Assembly: GCF_017854565.1 (NCBI RefSeq)
Contig: NZ_JAFMHJ010000008.1
Location: forward strand, 27,181-91,180
DNA from: Yoonia sp.
GTDB taxonomy: Bacteria; Pseudomonadota; Alphaproteobacteria; Rhodobacterales; Rhodobacteraceae
Reading direction: 5' to 3'
DNA: 64,000 nucleotides
The notes under the pieces were generated by a model. The model did not search any database and had not been told where the DNA came from. It worked only from the letters and a program-made list of their open reading frames with translations. A program made the position numbers and the translations under genes. Positions 51,207 through 60,337 of the stretch are shown in pieces (within the stretch, counting starts at the first letter, position 1; each line of letters opens with the position of its first letter).

Positions 51207-52430
51207 CTATTGCGCCGCCATCGGCAGCCGCGCCAACTGACATTGCGCCCACAGGGTCTCAAGCGCGCCAATCAGACGATCAATATCACCGGCGGAATGA
51301 ACGGGCGACGGCGTGATCCGCAGCCGCTCTGTTCCTTTCGGGACCGTTGGATAATTGATCGGCTGGATGTAGATGCCGTAGTCCGCCATCAGAATATCCG
51401 ACAGGTATTTGCACTTTACCGGATCGCCTACCATGACCGGAATGATGTGGCTGTCATTGTCGATGTGTGGAATCCCGATCGCGTCAAGCCGCGCACGGAC
51501 CTCGGCCACCTTTTGCTTTTGCAATTCACGCTCGGCACGGCTCGCCTTGAGGTGCCGGATCGACGCAGTCGCCCCCGCGGCAACCGCAGGCGGCAGCGCC
51601 GTCGTAAAGATAAAACCACTGGCAAAGGACCGCACGAAATCGCACAGCGCGACACTGGCCGCGATATAGCCGCCGACAACGCCAAACGCCTTGCCCAACG
51701 TCCCCTCGATCACGGTCAGGCGGTGCATCAACCCTTCGCGTTCCGCAATGCCACCACCACGGGGACCATAAAGACCGACGCCATGCACTTCGTCCAGATA
51801 CGTCATCGCATTATACCGCTCGGCCAGATCGCAAATTTCGGCAATCGGGGCGATATCGCCATCCATCGAATAGACGCTTTCAAAGGCAATCAGCTTGGGC
51901 CGCTCCAGCGGTTGCGCGGCAAGCAATGCTTCCAGATGGACCAGATCATTATGGCGCCAAATCTGGCGTTCGGCCTTTGAATGGCGGATGCCTTCGATCA
52001 TGCTGGCATGGTTCAGCGCGTCCGACAGCACAAGGCAATTGGGGATTTTCGCGGCCAATGTGCCCAGCGCAGCCCAATTCGAGACATAGCCGGACGTGAA
52101 CAGCAACGCCGCCTCCTTGCCATGCAGATCGGCCAATTCCGCCTCTAACATCACATGGTGATGCGTCGTGCCGGAAATGTTGCGCGTCCCGCCAGCACCG
52201 GCACCAACCTGATCAAGCGCCGCATGCATCGCAGCGATCACATCAGCGTTCTGACCCATGCCAAGATAATCATTCGAACACCAGATCGTCACTTCACGCG
52301 CCTGACCGTCCATCCGATTGGTGGCTTGCGGAAACGCGCCGCGATGCCGCTCCAGATCAGCAAACACACGATAGTTGCCGTCGCCTTGCAATTGCGACAA
52401 CGCGGCCTCAAAGAAATCGTTATAATTCAT
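51207..52430 (-). CDS. hemA: 5-aminolevulinate synthase, second copy next to the sox cluster
   Basis: A full-length 407-residue paralogue of the enzyme at 11981, with the same cofactor lysine motif [33 protein letters not shown] and [12 protein letters not shown]. Differences are spread along the whole protein, so it is an old duplicate and not a recent copy. All catalytic motifs are intact. It is downstream of the sox genes on the same strand, 8 bases after the DUF302 gene, and could supply heme precursor for SoxX, SoxA and SoxD. The name hemT used in Rhodobacter for a second copy may apply. Confidence 0.94.
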   Translation of the reverse strand: MNYNDFFEAALSQLQGDGNYRVFADLERHRGAFPQATNRMDGQAREVTIWCSNDYLGMGQNADVIAAMHAALDQVGAGAGGTRNISGTTHHHVMLEAELADLHGKEAALLFTSGYVSNWAALGTLAAKIPNCLVLSDALNHASMIEGIRHSKAERQIWRHNDLVHLEALLAAQPLERPKLIAFESVYSMDGDIAPIAEICDLAERYNAMTYLDEVHGVGLYGPRGGGIAEREGLMHRLTVIEGTLGKAFGVVGGYIAASVALCDFVRSFASGFIFTTALPPAVAAGATASIRHLKASRAERELQKQKVAEVRARLDAIGIPHIDNDSHIIPVMVGDPVKCKYLSDILMADYGIYIQPINYPTVPKGTERLRITPSPVHSAGDIDRLIGALETLWAQCQLARLPMAAQ

Positions 52431-52438
52431 GGTCGCCC

Positions 52439-52867
52439 TTAGTTGCCGATGGCGTCCTGAACGATATCGTCCAGCAGTGTTTGCACCTGTTGCATGGGGC
52501 CGTCCGGATAGATGCGATGCCCGATTTGCACAACGCCCTCCCGTTCAGCGACGAAAATTCCGTAGGGACAATGCGCGATATTCATCGGATCGGCCTCCAT
52601 CACGGCGCGCGACACTTGGGCCGAGCAAAACAAGAAAACATCCGCCGCCTCAAACAGGGTCACATCACTGCCCACATCGGCGCCAGTCCGGTTCAGCATC
52701 TCACCGACATGGCTGACATAGTCAATCACCAGACCACGCCCGATAATCGCGTTTTCGACAGCAAACGTTGCGTCATCGAAACTGCCATCAAACGGGACGG
52801 TGACAGCGTCCTGTGCAGCGGCAGTTCCGGCAATCATAAACGCCGCCAAGGTCAGTAACTTGTTCAT
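52439..52867 (-). CDS. Exported DUF302-family protein
   Basis: A 142-residue protein with a signal peptide (GTAAAQDA) and a DUF302-type domain, recognised by the [23 protein letters not shown] opening. Two cysteines lie in FLFCSAQ and NIAHCPYG. Function unknown. GGGAG at 6 bases supports ATG 52867. It lies between the DsrE-like gene and the second hemA on the sox strand, so a periplasmic role in sulfur handling is possible but not shown. Confidence 0.82.
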   Translation of the reverse strand: MNKLLTLAAFMIAGTAAAQDAVTVPFDGSFDDATFAVENAIIGRGLVIDYVSHVGEMLNRTGADVGSDVTLFEAADVFLFCSAQVSRAVMEADPMNIAHCPYGIFVAEREGVVQIGHRIYPDGPMQQVQTLLDDIVQDAIGN

Positions 52868-52928
52868 GGTCATCTCCCTTTTCATCGGTCTACCTTAACT
52901 TGTTTCGGGACCTGCAACTTGATCCGGA

Positions 52929-53378
52929 TCAAGGCCGGATGATCGTCCATCCCGCTTCGTCCAGAGTCATCAACTCGACCACACCGGCAGGCACCCGCGC
53001 GGCATTCGCGACAATGGGAATTTCAATCCCCTCACGCTTGGCCATCGCGTCAATCGTGTTGCCGCAGGCGGCAAAACTGACATTCGGCATCGACTGACCA
53101 AACGCGTTCAAGCGGTCCAGCACGGGCGACGTATCACCGCGCAGCATATGCAACCCGGCATTAAAGGCGACGATGCGGATCTCTACCTCTTCGCCGATGC
53201 CCGAATAATATGTCGCCACATTCGCCGCCACATTCAGCAACGCGTTCATCTTTTGCGGATCATTGTCGCTGATCTGCAAGGCAAGATGATGCACGCCATC
53301 ATCCTGCGCGGCCACCCCGACGACAGAGCCAAGAAGGACAAGCGCCCCCAGTACAAATGTGCGGATCGTGCGTAGCAT
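52929..53378 (-). CDS. Exported DsrE-family protein
   Basis: A 149-residue protein with a signal peptide (VVGVAAQDD) and a DsrE/DsrF-like fold: HHLALQISDNDPQKMNALLN, VEIRIVAFNAGLHML and a single conserved-looking Cys in FAACGNTI. DsrE-family proteins can carry sulfur on Cys; exported members next to sox genes are common but uncharacterised. AGGAGG 7 bases before ATG 53378 fixes the start; the long upstream frame overlaps soxD. Confidence 0.85.
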   Translation of the reverse strand: MLRTIRTFVLGALVLLGSVVGVAAQDDGVHHLALQISDNDPQKMNALLNVAANVATYYSGIGEEVEIRIVAFNAGLHMLRGDTSPVLDRLNAFGQSMPNVSFAACGNTIDAMAKREGIEIPIVANAARVPAGVVELMTLDEAGWTIIRP

Positions 53379-53409
53379 ATTGGCCTCCTGTGACGTGGTT
53401 CTTGCGGTT

Positions 53410-54423
53410 TTACTCTGAAAACTGGCTGATATAGGCAAGCACGGCCGCGATATCCTCTGCGTCCCCCAAGCCACGGAATGACATTTTGGTGCCCGGCATC
53501 GCATCGCGCGGGTTGGCCAGAAAAGCGGCCAGATTTTCGTCGTTCCAAACGTCGCCCGCTTCTGCCGCATCGGCAAATCCGCGCGAATACCGGAAGCCGT
53601 CAATGCCGCCAATCGTCCGACCAACCAGATCGTTCAACTGTGGCCCGGTGCGGTTTGTCGCGCCATCGCCGACCTGATGGCAGGCTTTGCACTGGCGGAA
53701 AACGCTTTCGCCGGCAGCAATCAACGCAGGATCAACGGTCGCAACGGCTTCTTCGACCGGGGTCGGTTCTGCGGCGGGGGCGGCGTCATCGTCTTGGGTC
53801 TGCGGCGTCACATCCAGAACGCTGGCATGCATCGTGATCTCAACGCTGTCCTTGCAGTTGGCCATGCAGGCCTCTGCCGAAAAGATCGGCATTTCGACCT
53901 CGGCCCGGTCATCCATAAAGAAATTCCCGGCGTTCGGCATTTCGATCTCGGTGAAGTTTTCGTTGTCCAACGTGAAATCTTCATCGACCATGTCGTTGAG
54001 ATACAAAAGATAGGCGGTGATCGCGTAAATCTCATCTGGCTCCAGCGACTGCGATTCGCCAAATGGCATCGCGCGGTTCACATAGTCATAGACGGTCGAC
54101 AGATACGGCCAATACGATCCGATGGTCTTGACCGGATCGCGGTTTTGCAGGCTGCCTTGCCCGCCCGCCAGAACCGGCCAGCGGCCCACGGCCTCGCCGA
54201 AATCACCGTGGCAAGATGCGCATTTCGCGACAAACACTTCCTCGCCGGTATAAACATCGCCACTGCCCACAGGCAGGCCAAGCCCATCGGGCCGCACATC
54301 AATATCCCACGCAGCAACCTCTTCGGGCAGCGCGTCGCGGCCAAGCCCAAGCGTGTCTTGCGCCACGGCCCCCTGACCAAAACCGATCGCGGCGATCACT
54401 GAAACCCTAAGAAATCTCGACAT
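53410..54423 (-). CDS. soxD: Sulfane dehydrogenase diheme cytochrome subunit SoxD
   Basis: SoxD is the electron-accepting cytochrome of Sox(CD)2, which oxidises the sulfane sulfur bound to SoxY. The 337-residue protein has a signal peptide, heme site one at Cys68-Cys71-His72 (CASCH), an Ala/Pro/Glu-rich linker around 210-232, and heme site two at Cys245-Cys248-His249 (CKACH). It overlaps soxC by 17 bases. Having soxCD implies complete thiosulfate oxidation to sulfate without sulfur globules. Confidence 0.95.
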   Translation of the reverse strand: MSRFLRVSVIAAIGFGQGAVAQDTLGLGRDALPEEVAAWDIDVRPDGLGLPVGSGDVYTGEEVFVAKCASCHGDFGEAVGRWPVLAGGQGSLQNRDPVKTIGSYWPYLSTVYDYVNRAMPFGESQSLEPDEIYAITAYLLYLNDMVDEDFTLDNENFTEIEMPNAGNFFMDDRAEVEMPIFSAEACMANCKDSVEITMHASVLDVTPQTQDDDAAPAAEPTPVEEAVATVDPALIAAGESVFRQCKACHQVGDGATNRTGPQLNDLVGRTIGGIDGFRYSRGFADAAEAGDVWNDENLAAFLANPRDAMPGTKMSFRGLGDAEDIAAVLAYISQFSE

Positions 54424-55672
54424 TTTCAGCCACCCCTTGTTCGTTCACGGCCCAAGTCTGAATGCCATTGTTGTGGTAAATGCTGTTTTCGCCACGGATC
54501 GCGCGCAGCTGATCCTTGGTCGGTTGCACATATCCGGTGCTGTCATGCGCCCGGCTTTGCAACAACAGCGGTTTGCCGTCCCAGTCGAAGTCAAAATAGA
54601 AACGGTGCATTGATTTATCAAACGATGGGCCGGACATGCGGGCGGGCTGCCAATTGATGCCCCCGTCCAACGTCACATCCACACGCGGGATCGTGCCGCG
54701 CCCCGACCACGCCACCCCGGTCAGAACCGTGTGGCCGGGGCCATGGGTGATCGGCGCTTGCGGGCTGGGATTGGTGATCACAGATTTCGCATCCATCTCC
54801 CAGGTAAAGCGGCGCGCCTGTCCGTCGGGCAGCAAGTCAGTGTATTTCGATGTCTCTTCGCGGGCATGCCACGGCTTATCGCCGACTTCGATCCGGCGGA
54901 TCCATTTGACCCACATGTTGCCTTCCCAACCCGGCACGACAAGACGGACAGGATACCCTTGCTCGGGGCGCAGCGCCTCGCCGTTCATCTTGAACGCGAT
55001 CATGCAGTCGTCCAGCGCCTTTTCCATCGGAATGGATCGGTTCATGCCAGATGCATCCGCACCTTCGACCATGATCCACTTGCCCTCGGTCTTGACCCCG
55101 GCCTCGGCCAGCAACAGGCGCAGCGGCACGCCGGTGTACATGACGTTATGGATCATACCGTGGGTAAACTGGCAGCCATTTAACTGCGCGCCCGCCCACT
55201 CCATGCCCGAATTGGCGGCACATTCCAGAAAATAAACGTGGTTTTCGCGCGGAAACCGCATCAGGTCCTGCATGGTAAAGACCAACGGGCGATCGACCAG
55301 ACCGTTGATCATCAGCCGATGCTGTGCCGGGTCCACCTCGGCGATACCGGCATGGTGCCGTTCGAAGCACAGACCATTGGGCGTGATAATCCCGTCCAAT
55401 TCGTGCAGCGGCGTAAAGTTCACCGAACTGATCGGATCGGCGGTCAGCCACGGTACATCCTGACGGCGCACATGTTCTTCGAACTTGGACGGCACCCCAT
55501 AAGGGCGGGCATCAACGCCATCACCTAGGTACTGGTTCCACGGTTGCTTTTCCACGATTGCGGGATCGGCATCGGCCCAGGCTGCACCACCAGCCAACGC
55601 GCCACCACCAGCCAATGCACCGCGCAAAAAGCTGCGGCGCGAAGGCTTTGTACCTTTGAAGATCTTGCTCAT
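54407..55672 (-). CDS. soxC: Sulfane dehydrogenase molybdopterin subunit SoxC
   Basis: SoxC is the molybdenum-cofactor subunit of sulfane dehydrogenase, of the sulfite-oxidase family. The 421-residue protein has a twin-arginine signal (SRRSFLRGALAGGG) and the Mo-ligand Cys151 in YFLECAANSG, followed by a C-terminal dimerisation domain. Export by Tat agrees with cofactor loading in the cytoplasm. It lies 22 bases after soxB and overlaps soxD. Confidence 0.96.
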   Translation of the reverse strand: MSKIFKGTKPSRRSFLRGALAGGGALAGGAAWADADPAIVEKQPWNQYLGDGVDARPYGVPSKFEEHVRRQDVPWLTADPISSVNFTPLHELDGIITPNGLCFERHHAGIAEVDPAQHRLMINGLVDRPLVFTMQDLMRFPRENHVYFLECAANSGMEWAGAQLNGCQFTHGMIHNVMYTGVPLRLLLAEAGVKTEGKWIMVEGADASGMNRSIPMEKALDDCMIAFKMNGEALRPEQGYPVRLVVPGWEGNMWVKWIRRIEVGDKPWHAREETSKYTDLLPDGQARRFTWEMDAKSVITNPSPQAPITHGPGHTVLTGVAWSGRGTIPRVDVTLDGGINWQPARMSGPSFDKSMHRFYFDFDWDGKPLLLQSRAHDSTGYVQPTKDQLRAIRGENSIYHNNGIQTWAVNEQGVAENVEIS

Positions 55673-55694
55673 CTATCTTCCTTCTTTTCTTGAA

Positions 55695-57398
55695 TCAGGC
55701 ACCAATGACCTGCACGGATGTGTTGGGCGCGACTGCAACGGTGCCCTTTTTCCTGATGTGGCTTTCCACCACATCCCAAATCTGCGGGCCTTCCGTGTTT
55801 TCGTTCACCGAAGCCCACCCCGCCACGACATAAGTCTTGGCCGGGTCAATCGCCTCACCAGTCTTGAGAAGCGTAAGATCGGATATCCGGCTGCCAATCG
55901 GTTGATTGATATCAATCCGGTATCCCATGCCGCCCACGCGCACCATGTCGCCGCCCTGCTGATAATAGGGATCGGGGTTGAACAGGTTGTCGCCCACGTC
56001 TTCCATGATGGTGTGAATGAATTCACCCGTCATTTCGGTCCGGTACGCCTTGCCATAGGTCATGGATGTCACATTATAGATATCCTCGCGGGTGATATCC
56101 TGACCGGGCATGATCGACGGCCCCCAGCGCACACCGGGCGACATGGCGATATCCGCCTCGCGCTCTTCGATCAGGGCCTCACAGATCAGATCATCCCAAG
56201 AGCCGTTAAAATTGCCGCGCCGATAAAGCAGGGTGTCATCGGCCGTCTTGCCGATCACCTCGGTCAATTCGGAAAGGAACGGCGCACGTTCCGCATCAAT
56301 GGCGGCGGCCACCTCTGGATCGGGGGTGATCACATCCGAAAAGATCGGGATCAGCTTATGACGGAAGCCCATCATCTGACCGTCGCGCACATTCAGATCA
56401 ATGCGGCTGACGAACTTGCCATTCGACCCGGATGCGACAATGATCGTATCGCCCACCAACACAGGTTCAGGCAGCGCATCATGGGTATGGCCCGACAGGA
56501 TCACGTCGATCCCGGTCACACGGCTCGCCATCTTCTTGTCCACGTCAAAGCCGTTATGCGACAGGCAAACCACCAATTCGGCACCCAGCCCGCGCACTTC
56601 ATCCACCATTTCCTGCATGTGCTGGTCGCGGATACCAAAGGAATACTCTGGGAACATCCAGCCGGGGTTCGCAATCGGCATATAGGGAAAGGCCTGCCCG
56701 ATCACGGCAACCTTGACGCCGCCCGTTTCATAGAACTTGTACGGCAGGAAATCTTCCGCCGGCTCATCCCATTCCGCGTCATAAATATTCTGGCCCATCG
56801 CCGCAAATGGCAGATCGCCCACAATTTCGCGCACCCGGTCAGACCCCAGCGTAAATTCCCAGTGGAACGTCATCGCATCAGGTTTCAGCAGGTTCATGAC
56901 GTTCACCATGTCCTGACCTTGGGTTTTCAGACAGGTATAGGACCCGTGCCACGTGTCGCCGCCATCCAGCAGCAACGCATCGGGGCGCGCGGCGCGGATA
57001 TTGTTGATCACTGTCGCGACCCGGTCCAATCCGCCCATCTGGCCGTATGTCCGCCCAAGGGCGACAAAATCATCATGGGTCAGCGCATAGTGCGACGCGC
57101 TGCCGTCTTCGATTCCGTAAAGCCTGCGAAAATCGGCGCCGGTGACATGGGGCACCTCACCCTTGTTGCCGCCCACACCGATGTTGATTTCCGGCTCGCG
57201 GAACCAGATCGGCTTTAGCTGCGCGTGAATGTCGGTGACATGGATCAGCGACACATTCCCGAACGTGTCAAACTGCATCAGATCATCTTGCGTCAGCAGT
57301 TGCTGCGCCGCCAAACGGCCCCAGTTGCCAAAACCCGACGCGCCGACAATCGCAGAAGCAGCCATGCTGGCCTGAAGAAAGTCCCGACGAGAAATCAT
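55695..57398 (-). CDS. soxB: Thiosulfohydrolase SoxB
   Basis: SoxB is the dimanganese hydrolase that releases sulfate from the sulfone bound to SoxY. The 567-residue protein has a twin-arginine signal (ISRRDFLQASMAA), metal-binding segments DIHAQLKP, LDGGDTWHGS, CLSHNGFD and SGHTHDAL, and the C-terminal 5'-nucleotidase domain. The frame continues into upstream non-coding DNA; ATG 57398 starts the signal peptide. The upstream gap has a hairpin and a candidate operator, suggesting soxBCD may be separately transcribed. Confidence 0.97.
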   Translation of the reverse strand: MISRRDFLQASMAASAIVGASGFGNWGRLAAQQLLTQDDLMQFDTFGNVSLIHVTDIHAQLKPIWFREPEINIGVGGNKGEVPHVTGADFRRLYGIEDGSASHYALTHDDFVALGRTYGQMGGLDRVATVINNIRAARPDALLLDGGDTWHGSYTCLKTQGQDMVNVMNLLKPDAMTFHWEFTLGSDRVREIVGDLPFAAMGQNIYDAEWDEPAEDFLPYKFYETGGVKVAVIGQAFPYMPIANPGWMFPEYSFGIRDQHMQEMVDEVRGLGAELVVCLSHNGFDVDKKMASRVTGIDVILSGHTHDALPEPVLVGDTIIVASGSNGKFVSRIDLNVRDGQMMGFRHKLIPIFSDVITPDPEVAAAIDAERAPFLSELTEVIGKTADDTLLYRRGNFNGSWDDLICEALIEEREADIAMSPGVRWGPSIMPGQDITREDIYNVTSMTYGKAYRTEMTGEFIHTIMEDVGDNLFNPDPYYQQGGDMVRVGGMGYRIDINQPIGSRISDLTLLKTGEAIDPAKTYVVAGWASVNENTEGPQIWDVVESHIRKKGTVAVAPNTSVQVIGA

Positions 57399-57415
57399 TG
57401 CTTTATCCTGTCTAT

Positions 57416-57445
57416 ATTCAGCTAACGTATGCGAAAATATGAATG
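57416..57445. promoter_or_regulatory. Candidate SoxR operator upstream of soxB
   Basis: ATTCA-N19-TGAAT followed by GTATT. On the minus strand the sequence CATTCATATT at 57445-57436 is identical to ten bases at 61101-61110 between soxV and soxS. Confidence 0.45.
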
Positions 57446-57461
57446 TATTATGAGCGAGAAA

Positions 57462-57489
57462 GCCCGCGCCCGATAATTCGACCGCGGGC
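57462..57489 (-). terminator. Hairpin between soxA and soxB, possible attenuator
   Basis: On the minus strand GCCCGCG pairs with CGCGGGC across a 14-base loop and is followed by TTTCTC. The weak T tract suggests partial termination after soxA or an mRNA-stabilising end. Confidence 0.5.
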
Positions 57490-57498
57490 AGTGTTGGA

Positions 57499-58353
57499 TC
57501 AGTTTCTGACGGACGGGCCTTCGACGGAAAGACCGTTACCGCGTGATGCAACGTAAAGTTCCAGCGCGATGAACTCTTCGCTGCCGACAGCAAAGGTTTC
57601 ACCCCGCGTATCACGGATACACCCCTTGAACCGCGACTGGACGCCATTCAGCTGCGCGTTCTTCAAACGGTATGTTGGAAAGGCGTTGATCTGCCCCTGA
57701 CTTAGGTGATCCGCACGGATGTAGTTGCCATAGTTGTCTTCGTGGCAATTCGCGCAGCTTAGGTCAAGCTGACCAAAGCGGGTGTAATAGATCTCTTTGC
57801 CCTTCTCCCACATCGACTGCGCAGGACCGTCGATTGCCACGTTCACAGGAATACCGCGCGACACAGACGCAAGCAGCGCCTCCATGTTCAACATGTCGCC
57901 GCCGTCGTATTTCCACGCCTCGGCGCCCATCTGTTCGGTCCGGCATCCGTTGACCTGCATGGCGATCGTGCGGACCTCTTCGGCGTCTTCGTTCCACTTG
58001 GGATAGGTCGCGCGGACCCCCGCCATGCCGTCCGGATCACCGTGGCAATCAGCGCATGACTTGCCTTCGGTGCCCTCGACGGTCTCCCAGGCCTCGATCG
58101 CATCATCGACAAAGATCATGCCCGGATTTTCAAAATCATCCATCTCAAGGGCCTGCGTTTCGGTGGACCGGAAAACCCAACCCGAATAGATCGTATCGAC
58201 GTTTTCCATATGTGGCGGCGCGTCTGTGCGCACGGTAATCTCGATTTCCCCGTTGATCAAAAGATCCGCGTCTTCATCTGCGAACACCGGCGCTGTCATC
58301 ATCGCCAAAGCGATCCCAACAGCGCTGCCTGTTAGTAGCATTTTCTTCATCAT
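57499..58353 (-). CDS. soxA: Diheme cytochrome SoxA, L-cysteine S-thiosulfotransferase subunit
   Basis: SoxA with SoxX couples thiosulfate to the SoxY cysteine. The 284-residue protein has a signal peptide (APVFADED), two heme sites Cys100-Cys103-His104 (CADCH) and Cys200-Cys203-His204 (CANCH), and the catalytic persulfide Cys245 in RFKGCIRDTRGE. Cys137 (NGCRTE) is the likely ligand of heme one. This is the diheme Paracoccus/Rhodovulum type. It follows soxZ by 26 bases. Confidence 0.96.
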   Translation of the reverse strand: MMKKMLLTGSAVGIALAMMTAPVFADEDADLLINGEIEITVRTDAPPHMENVDTIYSGWVFRSTETQALEMDDFENPGMIFVDDAIEAWETVEGTEGKSCADCHGDPDGMAGVRATYPKWNEDAEEVRTIAMQVNGCRTEQMGAEAWKYDGGDMLNMEALLASVSRGIPVNVAIDGPAQSMWEKGKEIYYTRFGQLDLSCANCHEDNYGNYIRADHLSQGQINAFPTYRLKNAQLNGVQSRFKGCIRDTRGETFAVGSEEFIALELYVASRGNGLSVEGPSVRN

Positions 58354-58379
58354 TGGCCCTCCCTGGCTATGAACACGCC

Positions 58380-58709
58380 TTAGCTGACGGTGATTTCCTT
58401 GGTGTCGGTGTAGACGTCACCATCATCATCGTACCACGTGAATTCAAACGCACCCGTTTCGGGCACAGTTGCCTGAAATTCAAAATATGGGTTGGTGGAA
58501 ATTGCAGGCTCCAGAGTGATATCAATCACGGTTTCGCCATTAAACTCGCATGTGAAACGGTTAATGATCGACCGCGGTATCAGGTTGCCGTCGCCATCTT
58601 TGCGCTGGCCAGATTCCATCGGGTGGCTGATCAGCGTTTTGATGATGATGACCTCACCTGCGGTTGCGTCGCGTGGAACGCGGACGCGTGGTTTTACATT
58701 TTCTGCCAT
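58380..58709 (-). CDS. soxZ: Thiosulfate oxidation carrier complex protein SoxZ
   Basis: SoxZ is the beta-sandwich partner of SoxY. The 109-residue protein lacks a signal peptide, as expected since it is exported bound to SoxY. Family segments are KPRVRVPRDATAGEVIIIKTL, SHPMESGQRKDGDGN and the C-terminal FTWYDDDGDVYT. GGAG at 9 bases precedes the ATG. Confidence 0.96.
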   Translation of the reverse strand: MAENVKPRVRVPRDATAGEVIIIKTLISHPMESGQRKDGDGNLIPRSIINRFTCEFNGETVIDITLEPAISTNPYFEFQATVPETGAFEFTWYDDDGDVYTDTKEITVS

Positions 58710-58725
58710 AGTCGTATTCTCCTGA

Positions 58726-59142
58726 TCAGCCGCCGCAGCCGCCGATTGTTACTTTGACCTCTTGCGAGGCCCGAACGAAGCTGCCGTCGGGCATTTTCGC
58801 GATGGCAATCACATCCTGCGTACCCGCCAGCCGAATGCGCGTTGCTGCGGATTGCGCAGCGGCAAGCGGACCAAAGGTAAACGTGGCGACAGCCGGTGTC
58901 GGGTTGCCTGCGGCCAGTACCATAATGGCCACTGCCCCCGGCGCACTCACCTCGATGGGTACGGTGTTTCCGTTTTCGGCGATTTCCGGGGCGATCAGCG
59001 TGATCCCCTCGGTGCCGACAGCGGCACCACCCGTGAAAGCGGCAATGTCATCTTCGACGGCGGCGAATGCGCGCAATGGCAGCGCAGCCGCAACCGCAGA
59101 TCCGATCGCCATAAAAAGCGTATCTCTGCGCGTGAAATTCAT
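58726..59142 (-). CDS. soxY: Thiosulfate oxidation carrier protein SoxY
   Basis: SoxY carries all sulfur intermediates on its C-terminal cysteine. The 138-residue protein has a twin-arginine signal (FTRRDTLFMAIGSA) and ends in the swinging arm GGCGG with Cys136. AGGAGACG before ATG 59142 decides the start over the upstream ATG in the same frame. It is in the order soxX-soxY-soxZ-soxA. Confidence 0.97.
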   Translation of the reverse strand: MNFTRRDTLFMAIGSAVAAALPLRAFAAVEDDIAAFTGGAAVGTEGITLIAPEIAENGNTVPIEVSAPGAVAIMVLAAGNPTPAVATFTFGPLAAAQSAATRIRLAGTQDVIAIAKMPDGSFVRASQEVKVTIGGCGG

Positions 59143-59172
59143 AACGTCTCCTGTCATAGTTTCGGTCGCCTA

Positions 59173-59643
59173 TCAGTCCTGAAGGGTCTGCAGGTAGGCG
59201 ACGACATCTTCGATTTCCTGGGCGGTCAAAAGCGGCGAAAGCGGGCCATCGGCCGCTTTTCCGGTAAATGCGTCGCCCGGACGGGTAAAGTCACTGACGC
59301 GGTAGAAGGCCGGCATGATCGTACCTTCGAACGTCATCTTTGCGTTCACGATGATGCCGCGCAGTTCTGCGGCACTACGGCGACTGCCTATCCCATCCAG
59401 GGATGGCCCGACATTGCCGTGAAACGGGAACTCCTCAAGCGCGGTGACCTGATGGCAGGCGATACAATTGCCCTTGCCACGCGCGACCATGATTGCCTTG
59501 CCAGCCTCCGGGTCACCGGGTTGCCCTGACAGAGATTGTTCAAGCTCACCGTACTGCGTGAACGCAACGTCGTCGGGTGCGGTCTCGGCAAAAGCGGCGC
59601 TTGCCATTGTGGCTATGCAAGCCAACGTCATTATACGTTTCAT
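59173..59643 (-). CDS. soxX: Monoheme cytochrome SoxX
   Basis: SoxX is the small heme subunit of SoxAX. The 156-residue protein has a signal peptide (SAAFAET), the heme motif Cys60-Ile-Ala-Cys63-His64 and axial Met110 in GTIMPAFY. GGGAGGGACC before ATG 59643 fixes the start. The gap to soxW holds repeated TGAAT elements, and this is probably the start of a separately controlled soxXYZA unit. Confidence 0.95.
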   Translation of the reverse strand: MKRIMTLACIATMASAAFAETAPDDVAFTQYGELEQSLSGQPGDPEAGKAIMVARGKGNCIACHQVTALEEFPFHGNVGPSLDGIGSRRSAAELRGIIVNAKMTFEGTIMPAFYRVSDFTRPGDAFTGKAADGPLSPLLTAQEIEDVVAYLQTLQD

Positions 59644-59723
59644 GGTCCCTCCCTGGATCACAAATCACTTATGTATACCGTAGCGCACCCAAACGGATTC
59701 TCGCAACTACAAAATCAACTATG

Positions 59724-59736
59724 TGAATACTTGAAT
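59724..59736. promoter_or_regulatory. Direct TGAAT repeats in the soxW-soxX gap, candidate SoxR site
   Basis: TGAATACTTGAAT has two TGAAT elements 8 bases apart in the 106-base soxW-soxX gap. SoxR of a related alphaproteobacterium is known to bind both the soxS-soxV and soxW-soxX gaps; the exact sequence here is a guess. Confidence 0.35.
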
Positions 59737-59749
59737 TAAATGGTTGATT

Positions 59750-60316
59750 TTACTCTAAAATTCCCTGCTCTTGCAGGATACGCGCATGGTATTTCTGAAA
59801 TGTCTCGTCGGTCAGATACCCTTTTTCCAGAATCCAGTTCAGCAGATTCAGCGTCGTCCACTTGCCAAATGCACCCGGCATCACGGCCACGGCGGCCTGC
59901 GTTGCGGTGACGCCTTCGGGGACTTCCTGGGGGAAAAACATCATCGTCGGGGTGAACAACGCATTCCAGCGGCGCACCATGTCTTTTTCGGGCAGCGTCG
60001 TGCCGTCAAAATCGGTCACATCGATGTCGCCAAACATGTTGATTTGTACGACGAAATAATCATCGCGCAGGGTGGCGTCTATTTCGGGAACCGGGAACAC
60101 CTCTTCGTGCATCTTGGTGCAATAGATGCAGCCGCGCTGCTCGATGATGACCAGCAGGCGCTTGCCTTCGGCGTTGGCCTCTTCCAGATCTTCGCGCAAA
60201 TCCTTGAAGGTATCGCGCATCCAGTCGGTTTTGTGCAGGCCGTCGTCGCCCATGGTGACGGCCATGGCCGGCATGGCCAGCGTCAGGGCGGCGGCGATAA
60301 TCAGTTGGCGTAGCAT
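59750..60316 (-). CDS. soxW: Periplasmic thioredoxin-like protein SoxW
   Basis: SoxW is a thioredoxin-fold protein that receives reductant from SoxV. The 188-residue protein has a signal peptide (MPAMAVTMG), the redox motif Cys63-Ile-Tyr-Cys66 and the cis-Pro region LFTPTMMFF. It lies 21 bases after soxV on the same strand. By family knowledge it helps keep Sox thiols reduced, though SoxW is not essential in Paracoccus. Confidence 0.92.
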   Translation of the reverse strand: MLRQLIIAAALTLAMPAMAVTMGDDGLHKTDWMRDTFKDLREDLEEANAEGKRLLVIIEQRGCIYCTKMHEEVFPVPEIDATLRDDYFVVQINMFGDIDVTDFDGTTLPEKDMVRRWNALFTPTMMFFPQEVPEGVTATQAAVAVMPGAFGKWTTLNLLNWILEKGYLTDETFQKYHARILQEQGILE

Positions 60317-60337
60317 TTTGAACGGCTCCTTTCGTGA

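Noticed and set aside
55656..57218. 520-residue open frame opposite soxB
   Set aside because: Antisense shadow; no domain, composition typical of a complementary frame.
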